This document shows positions 44,849 to 53,566 of a DNA stretch of 64,000 bases, piece by piece. Each line of letters begins with the position of its first letter. Position 1 is the stretch's first letter. The stretch is from Tepidanaerobacter sp. GT38. GTDB lineage: Bacteria > Bacillota > Thermosediminibacteria > Thermosediminibacterales > Tepidanaerobacteraceae. Where the stretch lies: assembly GCF_021991635.1 (NCBI RefSeq), contig NZ_JAFFJA010000013.1, forward strand, positions 20,317 through 84,316. The letters are read 5' to 3'. A program made the position numbers and the translations under genes. The notes beneath the pieces were generated by a model. The model saw nothing but the letters and a program-made list of their open reading frames with translations. It was not told the DNA's origin and made no database searches.

Positions 44849-45994
44849 ATGCAAAAGACACTGATACTCGGGTGTGGGATAGGAGGAATCGTAACCTCAA
44901 ATGTACTAAAAAAGATTATGGGGCAGGACATGCAGGTAACGGTCGTTGACAGAAAACCGGATTACCATTATCCAGGCGCTTTTCCGCTGCTTATGATTGG
45001 CCAAAGAAGCCCTGAAAGCATCAGCAGACCGTTGGAGCGATTAAATAGAAAAAACATCGAATTTATCTGTGATGAAATAATGGAATTGGATTTTGAAAAC
45101 AATCGCGTATTAACGACACAGCATATTTTGCCCTATGATTATCTGGTAATTGCCTTAGGTGTTGAGTACCGATCCGAATCTGTGCCTGGTTTTAATGAAT
45201 ATGTATTAAATGCCTATGAGTTTGAAGATGTGATAAAAATAAATGAGCGGATACACAGTTTTGATTCGGGCAGGATAGTATTTTTTATATCAAGCTTGCC
45301 ATTTAAATGCCCACCAGCTCCTTATGAAATGGTCTTTATGCTGGATTATTTTTTCAGGCAGCGGGGCAACAGGAGCAAGGTAGAGCTCGTTATGGTGACT
45401 CCGGAGGTTTCCCCAGAGCCCTTGGCAGGACCAAAGGTGGGACAAAGTGTGCGAAAAATGCTTGCTGACAGGAATATAGAGCTAATTACAGAAGCTAAAA
45501 TACTCGGCGTCGAAAAAGATGCATTGATACTGGACCATGGCATGGTTGTAAAAGGAGAAATGTTTTTAGGTATTGCTCCACACTGGACGCCAAACGTGAT
45601 AAGGAGCACTGGCCTAGTGGATAGCAACGGTTTTGTGGAGGTAAATCCCAGCACTTTGGAGACTGGCATACCAAATGTCTATGCAATCGGCGACGTAACA
45701 GCCATTAAGCTTCCGGTGCTGGAGGCATACGCGCCAAAGGCGGGAATCTTTGCCCATTATCAGGGGGAAGTAGTAGCCCGCAACATTGCCTGCATTGCGC
45801 AAGGCTTAACCCCAAAGTACCGATATACCGGAAAGGGTTCTTGCATCATGCACACGGGATTTGGCAGGGCCCGCTATTCAACCGTTCATTACTTCGCCCA
45901 ACCTAAACCCTTCATTACGCTACTGAGGCCATCTAGGATATCGTACTTGGGTAAAATCGCTTTTGAAAAGTACTGGCTAAACTTTTGGTTTTGA
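44849..45994 (+). CDS. Sulfide:quinone oxidoreductase-like FAD protein
   Basis: 381 residues. FAD binding is at LILGCGIGGIVTSNVLKK. The tail contains GIPNVYAIGDVTAIKLP, GKGSCIMHTGFGRARYS and a C-terminal amphipathic end (FEKYWLNFWF) that could touch the membrane. Cys at about 154 (PFKCPPAPYEM) and Cys at about 333 match two SQR active-site positions. Whether it oxidises sulfide or works as a type II NADH dehydrogenase is open. Confidence 0.8.
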   Translation: MQKTLILGCGIGGIVTSNVLKKIMGQDMQVTVVDRKPDYHYPGAFPLLMIGQRSPESISRPLERLNRKNIEFICDEIMELDFENNRVLTTQHILPYDYLVIALGVEYRSESVPGFNEYVLNAYEFEDVIKINERIHSFDSGRIVFFISSLPFKCPPAPYEMVFMLDYFFRQRGNRSKVELVMVTPEVSPEPLAGPKVGQSVRKMLADRNIELITEAKILGVEKDALILDHGMVVKGEMFLGIAPHWTPNVIRSTGLVDSNGFVEVNPSTLETGIPNVYAIGDVTAIKLPVLEAYAPKAGIFAHYQGEVVARNIACIAQGLTPKYRYTGKGSCIMHTGFGRARYSTVHYFAQPKPFITLLRPSRISYLGKIAFEKYWLNFWF

Positions 45995-46053
45995 CATTTG
46001 TTAATCACAAGAATTAATTGCCGAAGGCAACATTTTAATATTGCTGTAAACAT

Positions 46054-46086
46054 AAAAAGCTGGGAGAAAAGATCCCAGCTTTTTTA
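46054..46086. terminator. Bidirectional terminator after the SQR-like gene
   Basis: Stem AAAAAGCTGGGA/TCCCAGCTTTTT with a 7-base loop, usable from both sides. It separates the converging SQR-like and XRE genes. Confidence 0.85.
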
Positions 46087-46113
46087 TTGCTCTAACAATA
46101 GTTGACGAATTTT

Positions 46114-46416
46114 TTATTTTAGACTTTTTAGAAAGTTATTTAAAAGATTTATTTGTTCTGGTTTAAAATCTGTCAGTGTTTCTACGATTTGCTTAAGCTC
46201 GGGAGTTAAAGGAGTAGTTGGAGATTCATCTATAATTTCGGAGACTTTAACATTAAAGGCTGTAGCAATTTTTAAAACTATATCAATGGTTGGATTTTTT
46301 AGACCTCTTTCTATTTCTGAAAGGTAAGACATGGAGATCCCGCATGCTTTAGCGAACTCATTTTGAGACATTTTTAATTTCGTTCTTAACCTTTTTATAC
46401 TATTGCCTATATGCAT
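46114..46416 (-). CDS. XRE-family transcriptional regulator
   Basis: 100 residues from ATG 46416, after GAGGAGG. The N-terminal helix-turn-helix is IKRLRTKLKMSQNEFAKACGISMSYLSEIERGLKNPTID. The C-terminal 35 residues are a SinR-like multimerisation helix pair (ELKQIVETLTDFKPEQINLLNNFLKSLK). Target genes are unknown. Confidence 0.87.
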   Translation of the reverse strand: MHIGNSIKRLRTKLKMSQNEFAKACGISMSYLSEIERGLKNPTIDIVLKIATAFNVKVSEIIDESPTTPLTPELKQIVETLTDFKPEQINLLNNFLKSLK

Positions 46417-46641
46417 AAAAATCCTCCTCGTAACTCTCGACCGTAAAAGAATGCAATTGGGAGAAATTTCGAGCTTTATATAGAAAAATCGATATAAGAG
46501 AGACACAACTAACACTATAGCACTAAATAAACATTGAATAAATATATGCTATAGCGTAGCATATAAAGTGTAGCTTGTTTCTAAAAAACACAAATATTTT
46601 GTCAGTGATATGTTCCAGATTTAAATAGCCTTAATTGTATA

Positions 46642-46998
46642 TCCGCAGTAATAACTCATTCAAAAAAATAAAGATTATTACAATAAAGATCAGATTTGGC
46701 CCAGTAAGCTTTCACGCGTTTAGAGAAAGATAAAAAAGGTTTTTCTCCTACCAAATTATATCAACAACTTGTTCTAAATACAAGGTTATTAAATTGATGG
46801 GTTATTGCTGCGGATGTTTTCAGTAGATAGGGAGGTGGTAGAGAAAAAACAATCAATATTCGTTAGGCCATTTATTGCACCAGACGCTAGGAACTAATTG
46901 AAGTCGATTCTAATGAAACATCACCGTGGTTCTGTTTCTAGTGCTCATTTAGGAACCAATAATAAAATTATGGAAATGCTTGCCAAATGCCAAAACAG
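46642..46998 (+). pseudogene. Decayed copy of the TRAP leader and dctP gene
   Basis: 46642-46835 repeats the leader at 24425-24640, including CCGCAGTAATAAC, AAATTATATCAACAACTTGT and the GGTGGTAG end. 46850-46998 then matches the mature-coding start of the intact dctP at 24826-25000 (AATCAATATTCGTT, GCTCATTTAGGAACCAATAA) with many changes and small deletions. The signal-peptide region is missing. The remnant stops just before the EIIC-like gene. Confidence 0.85.
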
Positions 46999-47065
46999 AT
47001 GAGTAATAGGTGTTTAGTTGTCTACAACTTTTGAACAACATAAATGCAATAAAAGGGGTGATATT

Positions 47066-48649
47066 TTGAATAAGCGGGTTGCTGTGATAGGAAGCAGTGG
47101 TGGCAACCTATATAATCTTGGAGGGAAGGATCCTTTTGCATTACTAGAGGCGATAAAAATTCAGCTTGATGCGGCAGGAATAGAAATGGCTGCTGTGCAG
47201 TTTGTTGCGGCCGACGTATCTATGGACCAAGCAAAGTCTCATACCCCCGCACGGCTTATAGTTATGGAAAAAGGTGAACTGAAAGTATCTTTTGAAGGCA
47301 AACTTGCAGAAGTAAACAAAAAAGCGAAAGAGTTTGACAAAGCTTTAGCAGAACAGATAGAAAGAGGAGAAATAGACGGTCTTATACTAGTTAGCGCTGA
47401 CCCGAAAGATACAAACTCAGAAGCAGTTAAAGCAGGGGCAGAAAAAGGTCTTCCAGCAGTAGGCACAGGTGGAACGTCCGTTGCTCATGCACGCTCTGTT
47501 GGACTAAATGTAGTAGCGGCCTCAGGCACAACTGGTTCCACAAATCGAACGAGAGCTGTGTCTTATGCAGCAGGTCTTGCAAATTACTGGAATTTAAGAT
47601 ATAAGCCTGTAATTGGTTCATATCAGGAGAAAATATCCGATGAGAGTCCTTTTAAGAGAATAAATTTTCGAGGGATTATGGTAACATCACTTCCTGCATT
47701 TATAGCTATGGCAATTACTATAGCATTAAGCAGAATTCCTGGCTTTGATGTGTTTAATGAGGTTTTTGATGTAATGATAGAAGCATTGCCAGTTGTAGTT
47801 GCCGTGGTTGCAGCAAAACAAGTGTCTGGTTATGATGAGGTGGGTATTGTTGCAGGTGTGGTCTCAGGAGTTCTTTCAACAAAAGGTGGCATTATTGGGG
47901 GTCTACTCGGAGGTATAGCCTCGGGGATAATGGTTCCATATCTTGTAGCATTTAGTACCAAAAGGAATTTCCCTGCTACTACTGTCAACATTTTATCCGG
48001 TGGGCTATCAGGATTACTTTCGGGTCTTGTAATGTACTTTGGATTTTCACCTATAGCCCTTGCAGCGGGTAATGGTGTTAGAACGCTTATACAAACAGCT
48101 TTGGATTATAATCCTATCGTTGCAGGAGCAATATCGGGGTTGCTAATATGGCCCGCAATAATTGGGGGAGTTTACCATGCTGCGATACTTCCTATAATTC
48201 TTTTGGAGATGGAACAGTATGGTAACAGTTTTTTAGGAGCTATTGATGCGGTGGGATTAGTGGTTACTGCGGCGGGAATTACCCTGGCAAATATATTGTA
48301 TCCACGCACGCGAGCTGATCGAATAGCTGCGTTACCTGTTTTTTTTGTTTTGACAGTATTCGGGACTTTTGTGGAAGCGGCTTACCCTTTTATGTTTGCA
48401 GATAAATTGGTGTTTGCTGCAGCGTTAATCAGCGCAACAGCAGGCGGTGCTGTAGCGGGATACTTCAATGCTCGGGGTATGGCATATGTCCCCATATTAG
48501 TCGCGCCCTTTATGTCAAATAACACTGTGGGATTTATTTTATCAATGCTTACGACTCTAACAATAGCATTACTTTTAACCGTTTCGGCAAATCGAATTTA
48601 TAAAGGTGCTCAACATAGTAAAAATAAAATGGAGGCGCATAATCTATGA
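47066..48649 (+). CDS. EIIC-like sugar permease with a soluble N-terminal domain
   Basis: About 527 residues from TTG 47066, 7 bases after GGGGTG; earlier in-frame starts lie in the decayed region. The first 180 residues are soluble with a Rossmann-like opening (VAVIGSSGGNLYNLGG) and Gly-rich VGTGGTSVAHARSVG. The rest has about ten helices, including KGGIIGGLLGGIASGIMVPYL, reminiscent of fructose-type PTS EIIC. No EIIA or EIIB domain is present, so phosphotransfer is uncertain. It overlaps the TIM-barrel gene and probably imports that enzyme's substrate. Confidence 0.6.
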   Translation: MNKRVAVIGSSGGNLYNLGGKDPFALLEAIKIQLDAAGIEMAAVQFVAADVSMDQAKSHTPARLIVMEKGELKVSFEGKLAEVNKKAKEFDKALAEQIERGEIDGLILVSADPKDTNSEAVKAGAEKGLPAVGTGGTSVAHARSVGLNVVAASGTTGSTNRTRAVSYAAGLANYWNLRYKPVIGSYQEKISDESPFKRINFRGIMVTSLPAFIAMAITIALSRIPGFDVFNEVFDVMIEALPVVVAVVAAKQVSGYDEVGIVAGVVSGVLSTKGGIIGGLLGGIASGIMVPYLVAFSTKRNFPATTVNILSGGLSGLLSGLVMYFGFSPIALAAGNGVRTLIQTALDYNPIVAGAISGLLIWPAIIGGVYHAAILPIILLEMEQYGNSFLGAIDAVGLVVTAAGITLANILYPRTRADRIAALPVFFVLTVFGTFVEAAYPFMFADKLVFAAALISATAGGAVAGYFNARGMAYVPILVAPFMSNNTVGFILSMLTTLTIALLLTVSANRIYKGAQHSKNKMEAHNL

Positions 48650-49494
48650 TTAAAGGTGATATGGAAAAAAAGAGAGAAAGGGCTATTAAGAAGGTTTGGG
48701 ATGCTATAAATATGCATGGTGGGACAACCCTTCTTAGTACCGGGATAACAGGTGATGATGCAAGAATGGCCAGAGCAGCTGTAGAAGCAGGAGCTCGCCT
48801 TATTGAACCCAATCATCCAGCAGTAGTATTAGCAAGGGGACTGTATGGAGCCAAAGATATGCATGCGGCTGAGGCTGTGAGGCATAAACTACCTTTATAC
48901 GAAATGCTGAAGGTTATATCCGGTGTTAGAAGTGCTGTAGGAGAAGAAATTTTCATTACGGTTGGAGTTCCGGGAGGATTTACAGAAAAGGAGCCTATTA
49001 TTCTTGAAGATGAAGATTTTTATAATATAGCACGTGCAGGAGCTGATGGTCTACATACTCATAAGGCCACACTAGAGGATCTAGAAGAATGGGTTGCAAA
49101 GGCTCACAAATTCGGTCTATTGGTGGATGCATACATAGCTCATCCTGATGATAAGCATCTTTTGGGAATACCTGCAAGGACACCTGAAGAAGTTGGCAAG
49201 GTTGCTCAAGCCATGGAACAAATAGGAGTAGATATGATAGGCTTAATGACAGGTATGACTTATGAGGGTGTAGCGGCAGGAGAAATACATCCACAGGTGA
49301 AAGAAAGATTAGAAGCATTAGTAAACTCGGTTAAAAATGTGCCTACATTAGCTGAAGGCGGGATAAATCTTACCAACTATCAAGCATTTAAAGCTACAGG
49401 AGTCAATATCATCGTTGTAGGCACATCATTTGATCACTTGGCTGCAAATGCGATATCGGATGCAGTAAAACAATATCTTTCCTTAGGAGAATGA
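48646..49494 (+). CDS. TIM-barrel phosphate-binding protein (HisA/ribulose-phosphate-binding-like)
   Basis: 282 residues. Beta-alpha repeats end in phosphate-gripping motifs: VPTLAEGGINLTNYQAF and GVNIIVVGTSF correspond to the GGI and VGT loops of HisA/TrpF-type barrels. The N-terminal half has TLLSTGITGDDARMARAAVEAGARLIEPNHP. It overlaps the permease stop; GGAGG is 11 bases upstream, and a second ATG at 48661 is possible. It is likely an aldolase, epimerase or isomerase for the imported sugar; the exact reaction is unknown. Confidence 0.6.
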   Translation: MIKGDMEKKRERAIKKVWDAINMHGGTTLLSTGITGDDARMARAAVEAGARLIEPNHPAVVLARGLYGAKDMHAAEAVRHKLPLYEMLKVISGVRSAVGEEIFITVGVPGGFTEKEPIILEDEDFYNIARAGADGLHTHKATLEDLEEWVAKAHKFGLLVDAYIAHPDDKHLLGIPARTPEEVGKVAQAMEQIGVDMIGLMTGMTYEGVAAGEIHPQVKERLEALVNSVKNVPTLAEGGINLTNYQAFKATGVNIIVVGTSFDHLAANAISDAVKQYLSLGE

Positions 49495-49848
49495 TTCTTA
49501 TAAGCAAAAAGACCTGAATTAGGTGTAGAGGTTGAATCGAGATTAAAAGTAAATATATTGCTTTGTATTTGACCGTCGGTTGAGAAGAAACCTTCTTGAT
49601 TGACGGTCTTTTTTCATTCCTTAGTTGATTAACTGCAGGCAATTTAAAATGCGAGTCTGCCATTGTGAACAAGAGCATGTGGGCTTATGCCTGTGGATGA
49701 ATTTGGTAACAAGAGTATGATTAAATTCAATATTGAGGGCAGTGTAAGGGAAAAGAGTTTATGGTATAATGACATGAAAAAGATTCGCATAAGATTGAAG
49801 GATGGTTCTGAATAAAAAAGAACCTTTCTAGAAGATGGGGGCAGTCAA
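49495..49848 (+). other. Intergenic region with terminator and a short unassigned frame
   Basis: Holds the terminator at 49571-49614 and a 42-codon frame (49687-49815) starting MPVDEFGNKSMIKFNIEG without a ribosome site or a family I recognise. It may be a fragment of a lost gene. A TATAAT box near 49767 has no good -35 partner. Confidence 0.5.
49571..49614 (+). terminator. Terminator after the permease/TIM-barrel operon
   Basis: An imperfect stem of about 17 bp begins GACCGTC and closes GACGGTC, with GAGAAG/CTTCTT inside, followed by TTTTTTC. It sits 77 bases after the TIM-barrel stop. Confidence 0.85.
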
Positions 49849-51219
49849 GTGAGTGCATTTTCGTATCACTTTAAAAGAAATGTGATTATTATTTTTGCCT
49901 TATTACATCTGGCTAACTATTTTATAAAAAGCCCTTTTTTATTTTATCTTTGCTGCGGAATGTTAACATATATATTTATTTCTGCTGTGCGAGTGTTGCC
50001 TAAGGTGACTCGTGGGATTTGCCTTGCGCTTATGCTACTAGGCATTTGTATTGTGTTTTGGATAAAACTCCCATTCGATGCTTGGCTTTTGTGCATTGAC
50101 AAAAATGGCAATCTTGTAACATTGTTTATTCTTGTTCCTTTGATGTTTCTCCCTTTTAGCTATAATGATTACCAAGAAGAATTAAAACATGTGGCACAGG
50201 TCCATATGCAGAGCTTGCTGCCCTTTTGTGTGCTCACTTTTTCTGTGGTGCACATTTTTGGAGTTGTAATTTCTATTGGGGCAGTCAACTTGGTATTTGA
50301 GTTGTTCAAGAACAATGCAAAGCTCTACAACGCTGAAAAGACTTTTATGGCAACACTGCTCAGGGGATACTGTTCATCAGGCTTTTGGTCACCGGCCTGG
50401 GCGTCAATTTTGGTAGTTACAACGCAAATGAGTATTTCATGGATAGAAATTATCCCGTGGGGGATAGGTTTCTTCCTAATATCTTTGGCATTGGATACCA
50501 TAGCAGTGTGGTTTAAAATACGGCAAAATCCTGAAAAATATCCGAAGCTGGAGGCAAAAGAAGATGTGAAGGTTGATTGGAAACAAATATATATCTTAAT
50601 CGGCCTTTCAGCAGCATTAATTGGCATAATTGCGGTGATGAGCAAAATAACGCCGTGGGATTTGATGGTTATCATCCCTATAGTGGCCATAGTATTTCCA
50701 GTAGTTATTGCCTTGCTTCAAAACAAGGTGCAAAATTATAAGGCGGGTATAAAAGAGTATTATGATAAATCTGTCCTAAACGTGATGAGCCAGGTGGCAT
50801 TGTTTACTGCAGCGGGTTTTCTGTCAAAGGCACTGGAGTTCTCCGGTGTAGGAGCCATTATACCTAAACTGCTGCCTGTATGGATGTATCAATATCCGGT
50901 GCTTTTAATAGGTTCAATTATGCTTTTAATGATAGTGCCTTCTTTATTGGGGCTACACCCGGTGGTAATAGGGACGGCTCTAGTAGCTACAATAGTGCCA
51001 GCAAGTATAGGCTTAACTGACATGAGTTTTGCTCTTACCATCATTGTAGGTTGGGCCCTGGCTATATTAATTTCTCCTTTTTCAGCCACTTCTTTGATTG
51101 CCGGAGGTCTGCTCAACTGTTCGCCTTGGGATATCTCCCTTGGATTAAACGGTAAGTTTGGTGTTTTTAATGTATTGTTTTTCAGTGTCTTGATCGCGCT
51201 AATAAATGGATTATTATAA
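49849..51219 (+). CDS. Multi-pass membrane carrier (anion-transporter-like), specificity unknown
   Basis: 456 residues, GTG start after a GGGGG-type site, about 11-12 helices. Internal features are RGYCSSGFWSPAWASILVV in the first half and LHPVVIGTALVATIVPASIGL with ISPFSATSLIAGGLLNCSPWD in the second. This looks like the paired re-entrant loops of ion-transporter/ArsB/DctM-like carriers. I do not recognise a precise family. It is a single gene with its own terminator. Confidence 0.6.
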   Translation: MSAFSYHFKRNVIIIFALLHLANYFIKSPFLFYLCCGMLTYIFISAVRVLPKVTRGICLALMLLGICIVFWIKLPFDAWLLCIDKNGNLVTLFILVPLMFLPFSYNDYQEELKHVAQVHMQSLLPFCVLTFSVVHIFGVVISIGAVNLVFELFKNNAKLYNAEKTFMATLLRGYCSSGFWSPAWASILVVTTQMSISWIEIIPWGIGFFLISLALDTIAVWFKIRQNPEKYPKLEAKEDVKVDWKQIYILIGLSAALIGIIAVMSKITPWDLMVIIPIVAIVFPVVIALLQNKVQNYKAGIKEYYDKSVLNVMSQVALFTAAGFLSKALEFSGVGAIIPKLLPVWMYQYPVLLIGSIMLLMIVPSLLGLHPVVIGTALVATIVPASIGLTDMSFALTIIVGWALAILISPFSATSLIAGGLLNCSPWDISLGLNGKFGVFNVLFFSVLIALINGLL

Positions 51220-51223
51220 TGTA

Positions 51224-51271
51224 AAAATCCGTTTTTAAGTAGAAGGAATTCTCTTAAAAACGGATTTTTTG
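51224..51271 (+). terminator. Terminator of the membrane carrier gene
   Basis: A 16-17-bp stem AAAAATCCGTTTTTAAG/CTTAAAAACGGATTTTT is followed by a T run, 5 bases after the stop. Confidence 0.88.
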
Positions 51272-51381
51272 CTTTACATGTCTTCACTTACGAAATGTTT
51301 CTTAAAAGCATCCTCATCGGTAATATTTTCAAGAAATTCATAAATATTCATCTGTGAAGAATTAATTAGCACCAATAGAAG

Positions 51382-51427
51382 ATATTTCGCATAATATATT
51401 GACAGCGAAATATATAATAAGTATAAT
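51382..51427 (+). promoter_or_regulatory. Promoter with flanking inverted repeat for the NapH-like gene
   Basis: TTGACA (51399-51404), a 17-base spacer and TATAAT (51422-51427) form a consensus promoter. The inverted repeat ATATTTCGC (51382-51390)/GCGAAATAT (51405-51413) straddles the -35 box, as an operator would. No known regulator consensus is recognised. Confidence 0.8.
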
Positions 51428-51462
51428 CAAATAAAATTATGTATGGATAGGGGAGATATGTA

Positions 51463-52179
51463 ATGGGCACACAATATATTAAAGCCAATAGGGCTTTTAC
51501 CGCGATTAGAAAGTATGCCTGGCTTTTTACTATATTAGTGGCAATAGGTGGTTTAATTGAACCAAAGCTTGGGCTTTTTGTTATATTTATTATGGCAGGG
51601 CTGATGATAACTGCATTTTTTAGCGGCAGGTATTGGTGTGGCAATATTTGTCCACACGGTTCACTATTTGATAGCTTACTGCCTATAAGCAGCAATATGG
51701 CAATACCAAAGATTTTAAAATCAAAGTATTTTATTCTAGGATTCTTTGTATTCTTCATGTTTAATTTTTCAAGGAGAATATTAAATGTAGTCAATCAGTG
51801 GGGAAGTTTTGATTTTTTAGATAAACTTGGGTTTGTATTTGTAACCACGTACTTAATGGTGCTGATAGTAGGCGGCGCACTTGCCGTGTTTATAACTCCC
51901 AGGACTTGGTGCCAGTTCTGCCCCATGGGCACAATGCAAAAACTATCTTACAAACTAGGCAAATTAGTGGGAGTGGCAGATAAAACTGAAACACATATTA
52001 CCATTTCAAATCCGGATAAATGTATAAAGTGCGGAAAGTGTTCCAAAGTATGTCCTTTCCAGTTAACTCCTTATCTGGAATTTGATAAAAACAATCAATT
52101 CACCAATATAGAATGCATCAAATGCTCGACTTGTGTCAAAAATTGTCCATTAAATCTTTTATCACTAGAAAATAAATGA
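51463..52179 (+). CDS. NapH/MauN-like membrane ferredoxin
   Basis: 238 residues with about four helices. Two cytoplasmic-side CxxxCP motifs lie next to helices (RYWCGNICPHGSLFD and RTWCQFCPMGTMQKL). The C-terminal 2[4Fe-4S] domain is CIKCGKCSKVCPFQL...CIKCSTCVKNCP. Proteins of this type pass electrons between quinone or ferredoxin and a partner enzyme. No partner reductase is adjacent, so its function is open. It has its own promoter. Confidence 0.87.
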   Translation: MGTQYIKANRAFTAIRKYAWLFTILVAIGGLIEPKLGLFVIFIMAGLMITAFFSGRYWCGNICPHGSLFDSLLPISSNMAIPKILKSKYFILGFFVFFMFNFSRRILNVVNQWGSFDFLDKLGFVFVTTYLMVLIVGGALAVFITPRTWCQFCPMGTMQKLSYKLGKLVGVADKTETHITISNPDKCIKCGKCSKVCPFQLTPYLEFDKNNQFTNIECIKCSTCVKNCPLNLLSLENK

Positions 52180-52258
52180 TTGAGATATAGTTCTGCTATC
52201 ATTTATAAAAGGAAAAGGTGGTCATACCTCATCACCAAATTTGGGACAGAGATTATTT

Positions 52259-52362
52259 ATCACATTTATGTTACAAAACCGTAACATAAATGTGATATTT
52301 TTGAATAAATCAATGAAAATTAAAGTATAATAAATAATAATGTTACAAAATTATAACATTAT
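52259..52362. promoter_or_regulatory. Two matching operators upstream of the XRE-ImmA-PIN operon
   Basis: A perfect 16-bp-arm palindrome (52259-52296) centres on GTTAC-AAAACC-GTAAC. A second copy (52337-52362) reads ATAATGTTAC-AAAATT-ATAACATTAT. Both share the TGTTAC-N6-GTAACA core with the same 6-base spacing. The second ends 2 bases before the -35 box. The XRE protein encoded next is the obvious candidate to bind them. Confidence 0.75.
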
Positions 52363-52364
52363 CG

Positions 52365-52392
52365 TTGACTTTAGCATACAATAAATTATAAT
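52365..52392 (+). promoter_or_regulatory. Promoter of the XRE-ImmA-PIN operon
   Basis: TTGACT (52365-52370), a 16-base spacer and TATAAT (52387-52392). The -35 box adjoins an operator. GAGGGAGGTG precedes the first ATG at 52416. Confidence 0.8.
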
Positions 52393-52415
52393 CAAATTAA
52401 GAGGGAGGTGTTGCC

Positions 52416-52763
52416 ATGAATGAAGTATTAGGAACAAGAATCAGATCTTTGAGAGAATCTAAAGGTTTGACACAAGAGCAGGTTGCTAAAGAAATGAATT
52501 GCTCAAGGCAAAAATATGCAAGAATTGAAAAGGGTTTAGTAGATATCTCATATGCTAGTATCTTAACTATTTCCAAGATTCTGGGAGTTGAAGCTGAAGA
52601 TATAACTTCTGCTGTCAATAACATTAATCAAAAACAAGTTATATACAGAAGAGATGGCGATTCTATTCGGGAAGATAAATTTAATTATATTTTGGAAATG
52701 ATTGATACTTTTTATGCGCATAGAAAGCTTTATAACAGTGTAAGGCAGGTTAATGTCGAATGA
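52416..52763 (+). CDS. XRE-family regulator of the ImmA-PIN operon
   Basis: 115 residues. The helix-turn-helix is LGTRIRSLRESKGLTQEQVAKEMNCSRQKYARIEKGLVDISY (about 5-46). The C-terminal 50 residues are helical and unassigned. It overlaps the protease gene as ATGA. In ImmR/ImmA-type systems the protease removes the XRE repressor after a signal, and the gene order here is the same. Confidence 0.88.
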   Translation: MNEVLGTRIRSLRESKGLTQEQVAKEMNCSRQKYARIEKGLVDISYASILTISKILGVEAEDITSAVNNINQKQVIYRRDGDSIREDKFNYILEMIDTFYAHRKLYNSVRQVNVE

Positions 52764-53566
52764 ATAGAAAAAGGCAACTTGATATTGAAAAAATAGCCGA
52801 CAGCGTTAGAGCTGAGTGCAAAGTTACAGATTATGGTATTCAAAATATATTTGAAGCCGCTGAAAAGTTAGGATATAGAGTAATTAGATATCCCTTAGGT
52901 AATGATGCACCCTTGGGATTTGCCATAATAAAAAACGCTGATCGAATTATTTTTTCAAATTCATCATCAATTTTATCTAGGGAAATTTTTTCTGTTGCTC
53001 ACGAGATTGGACACCATAAACTGCATTTGTCAGAACAAGGTTTGACATTAATTAAGGACTATGATTTTAACAATAGAGATGAGTATGAAGTTGAAGCTAA
53101 TTATTTTGCTGCATGTTTGCTAATGCCCGTTGAGAAGGTAAATAGCTTTATTAGATTAGAACTAAATGAAAAGAGTATTAATAAATGGACTGGATTGGAT
53201 ATAGCAAGAATACAAACAGTATTCAATGTTAGTTATGATATGGCACTGATTAGATTAAAATCACTAGGTATATTAAATGATGCTGTAATGGAAAAATTAA
53301 AATTGGAGAAAATGGAAAAAACCACATCTAGGCTTTTAAAAGTTATCAACGGAAACATTGATCTTTGTAAGGCAACGGAAGTCAAGAGGGTGCCGGCTGA
53401 ATATTTAGAGTGGGTTATTTTCAATTACAATGAAAAACTAATTCCCATAAAAAGCTTGGAAGCAGCTTTAAATTATGTGGATTTGAAAGTGGAAGATTTA
53501 GACTTATCTCAAGAAGAGCGGGAAGAAGATGAAAGCTTTGATGATTTGCTTAGGGTGATGGACTAA
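52760..53566 (+). CDS. ImmA/IrrE-family metallopeptidase
   Basis: 268 residues. The zinc site HEIGHH (HExxH, 81-85) follows EIFSVA, and the third ligand Glu lies in EVEANYFAACLLMP (about 112). This is the COG2856 signature. The C-terminal 110 residues are helical and acidic (SQEEREEDESFDDLL). It probably cleaves the XRE repressor encoded just before it, releasing the operon. It shares one base with the PIN-domain gene. Confidence 0.9.
   Translation: MNRKRQLDIEKIADSVRAECKVTDYGIQNIFEAAEKLGYRVIRYPLGNDAPLGFAIIKNADRIIFSNSSSILSREIFSVAHEIGHHKLHLSEQGLTLIKDYDFNNRDEYEVEANYFAACLLMPVEKVNSFIRLELNEKSINKWTGLDIARIQTVFNVSYDMALIRLKSLGILNDAVMEKLKLEKMEKTTSRLLKVINGNIDLCKATEVKRVPAEYLEWVIFNYNEKLIPIKSLEAALNYVDLKVEDLDLSQEEREEDESFDDLLRVMD

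Noticed and set aside
49687..49815. 42-codon frame beginning MPVDEFGNKSMIK
   Set aside because: The amino-acid mix looks protein-like, but there is no ribosome site and no family I recognise. Mentioned only as a possible gene fragment.
51286..51350. Short minus-strand frame MNIYEFLENITDEDAFKKHF
   Set aside because: Only 25 codons, no ribosome site, and it runs toward the carrier terminator. Could be a fragment, but not supportable as a gene.
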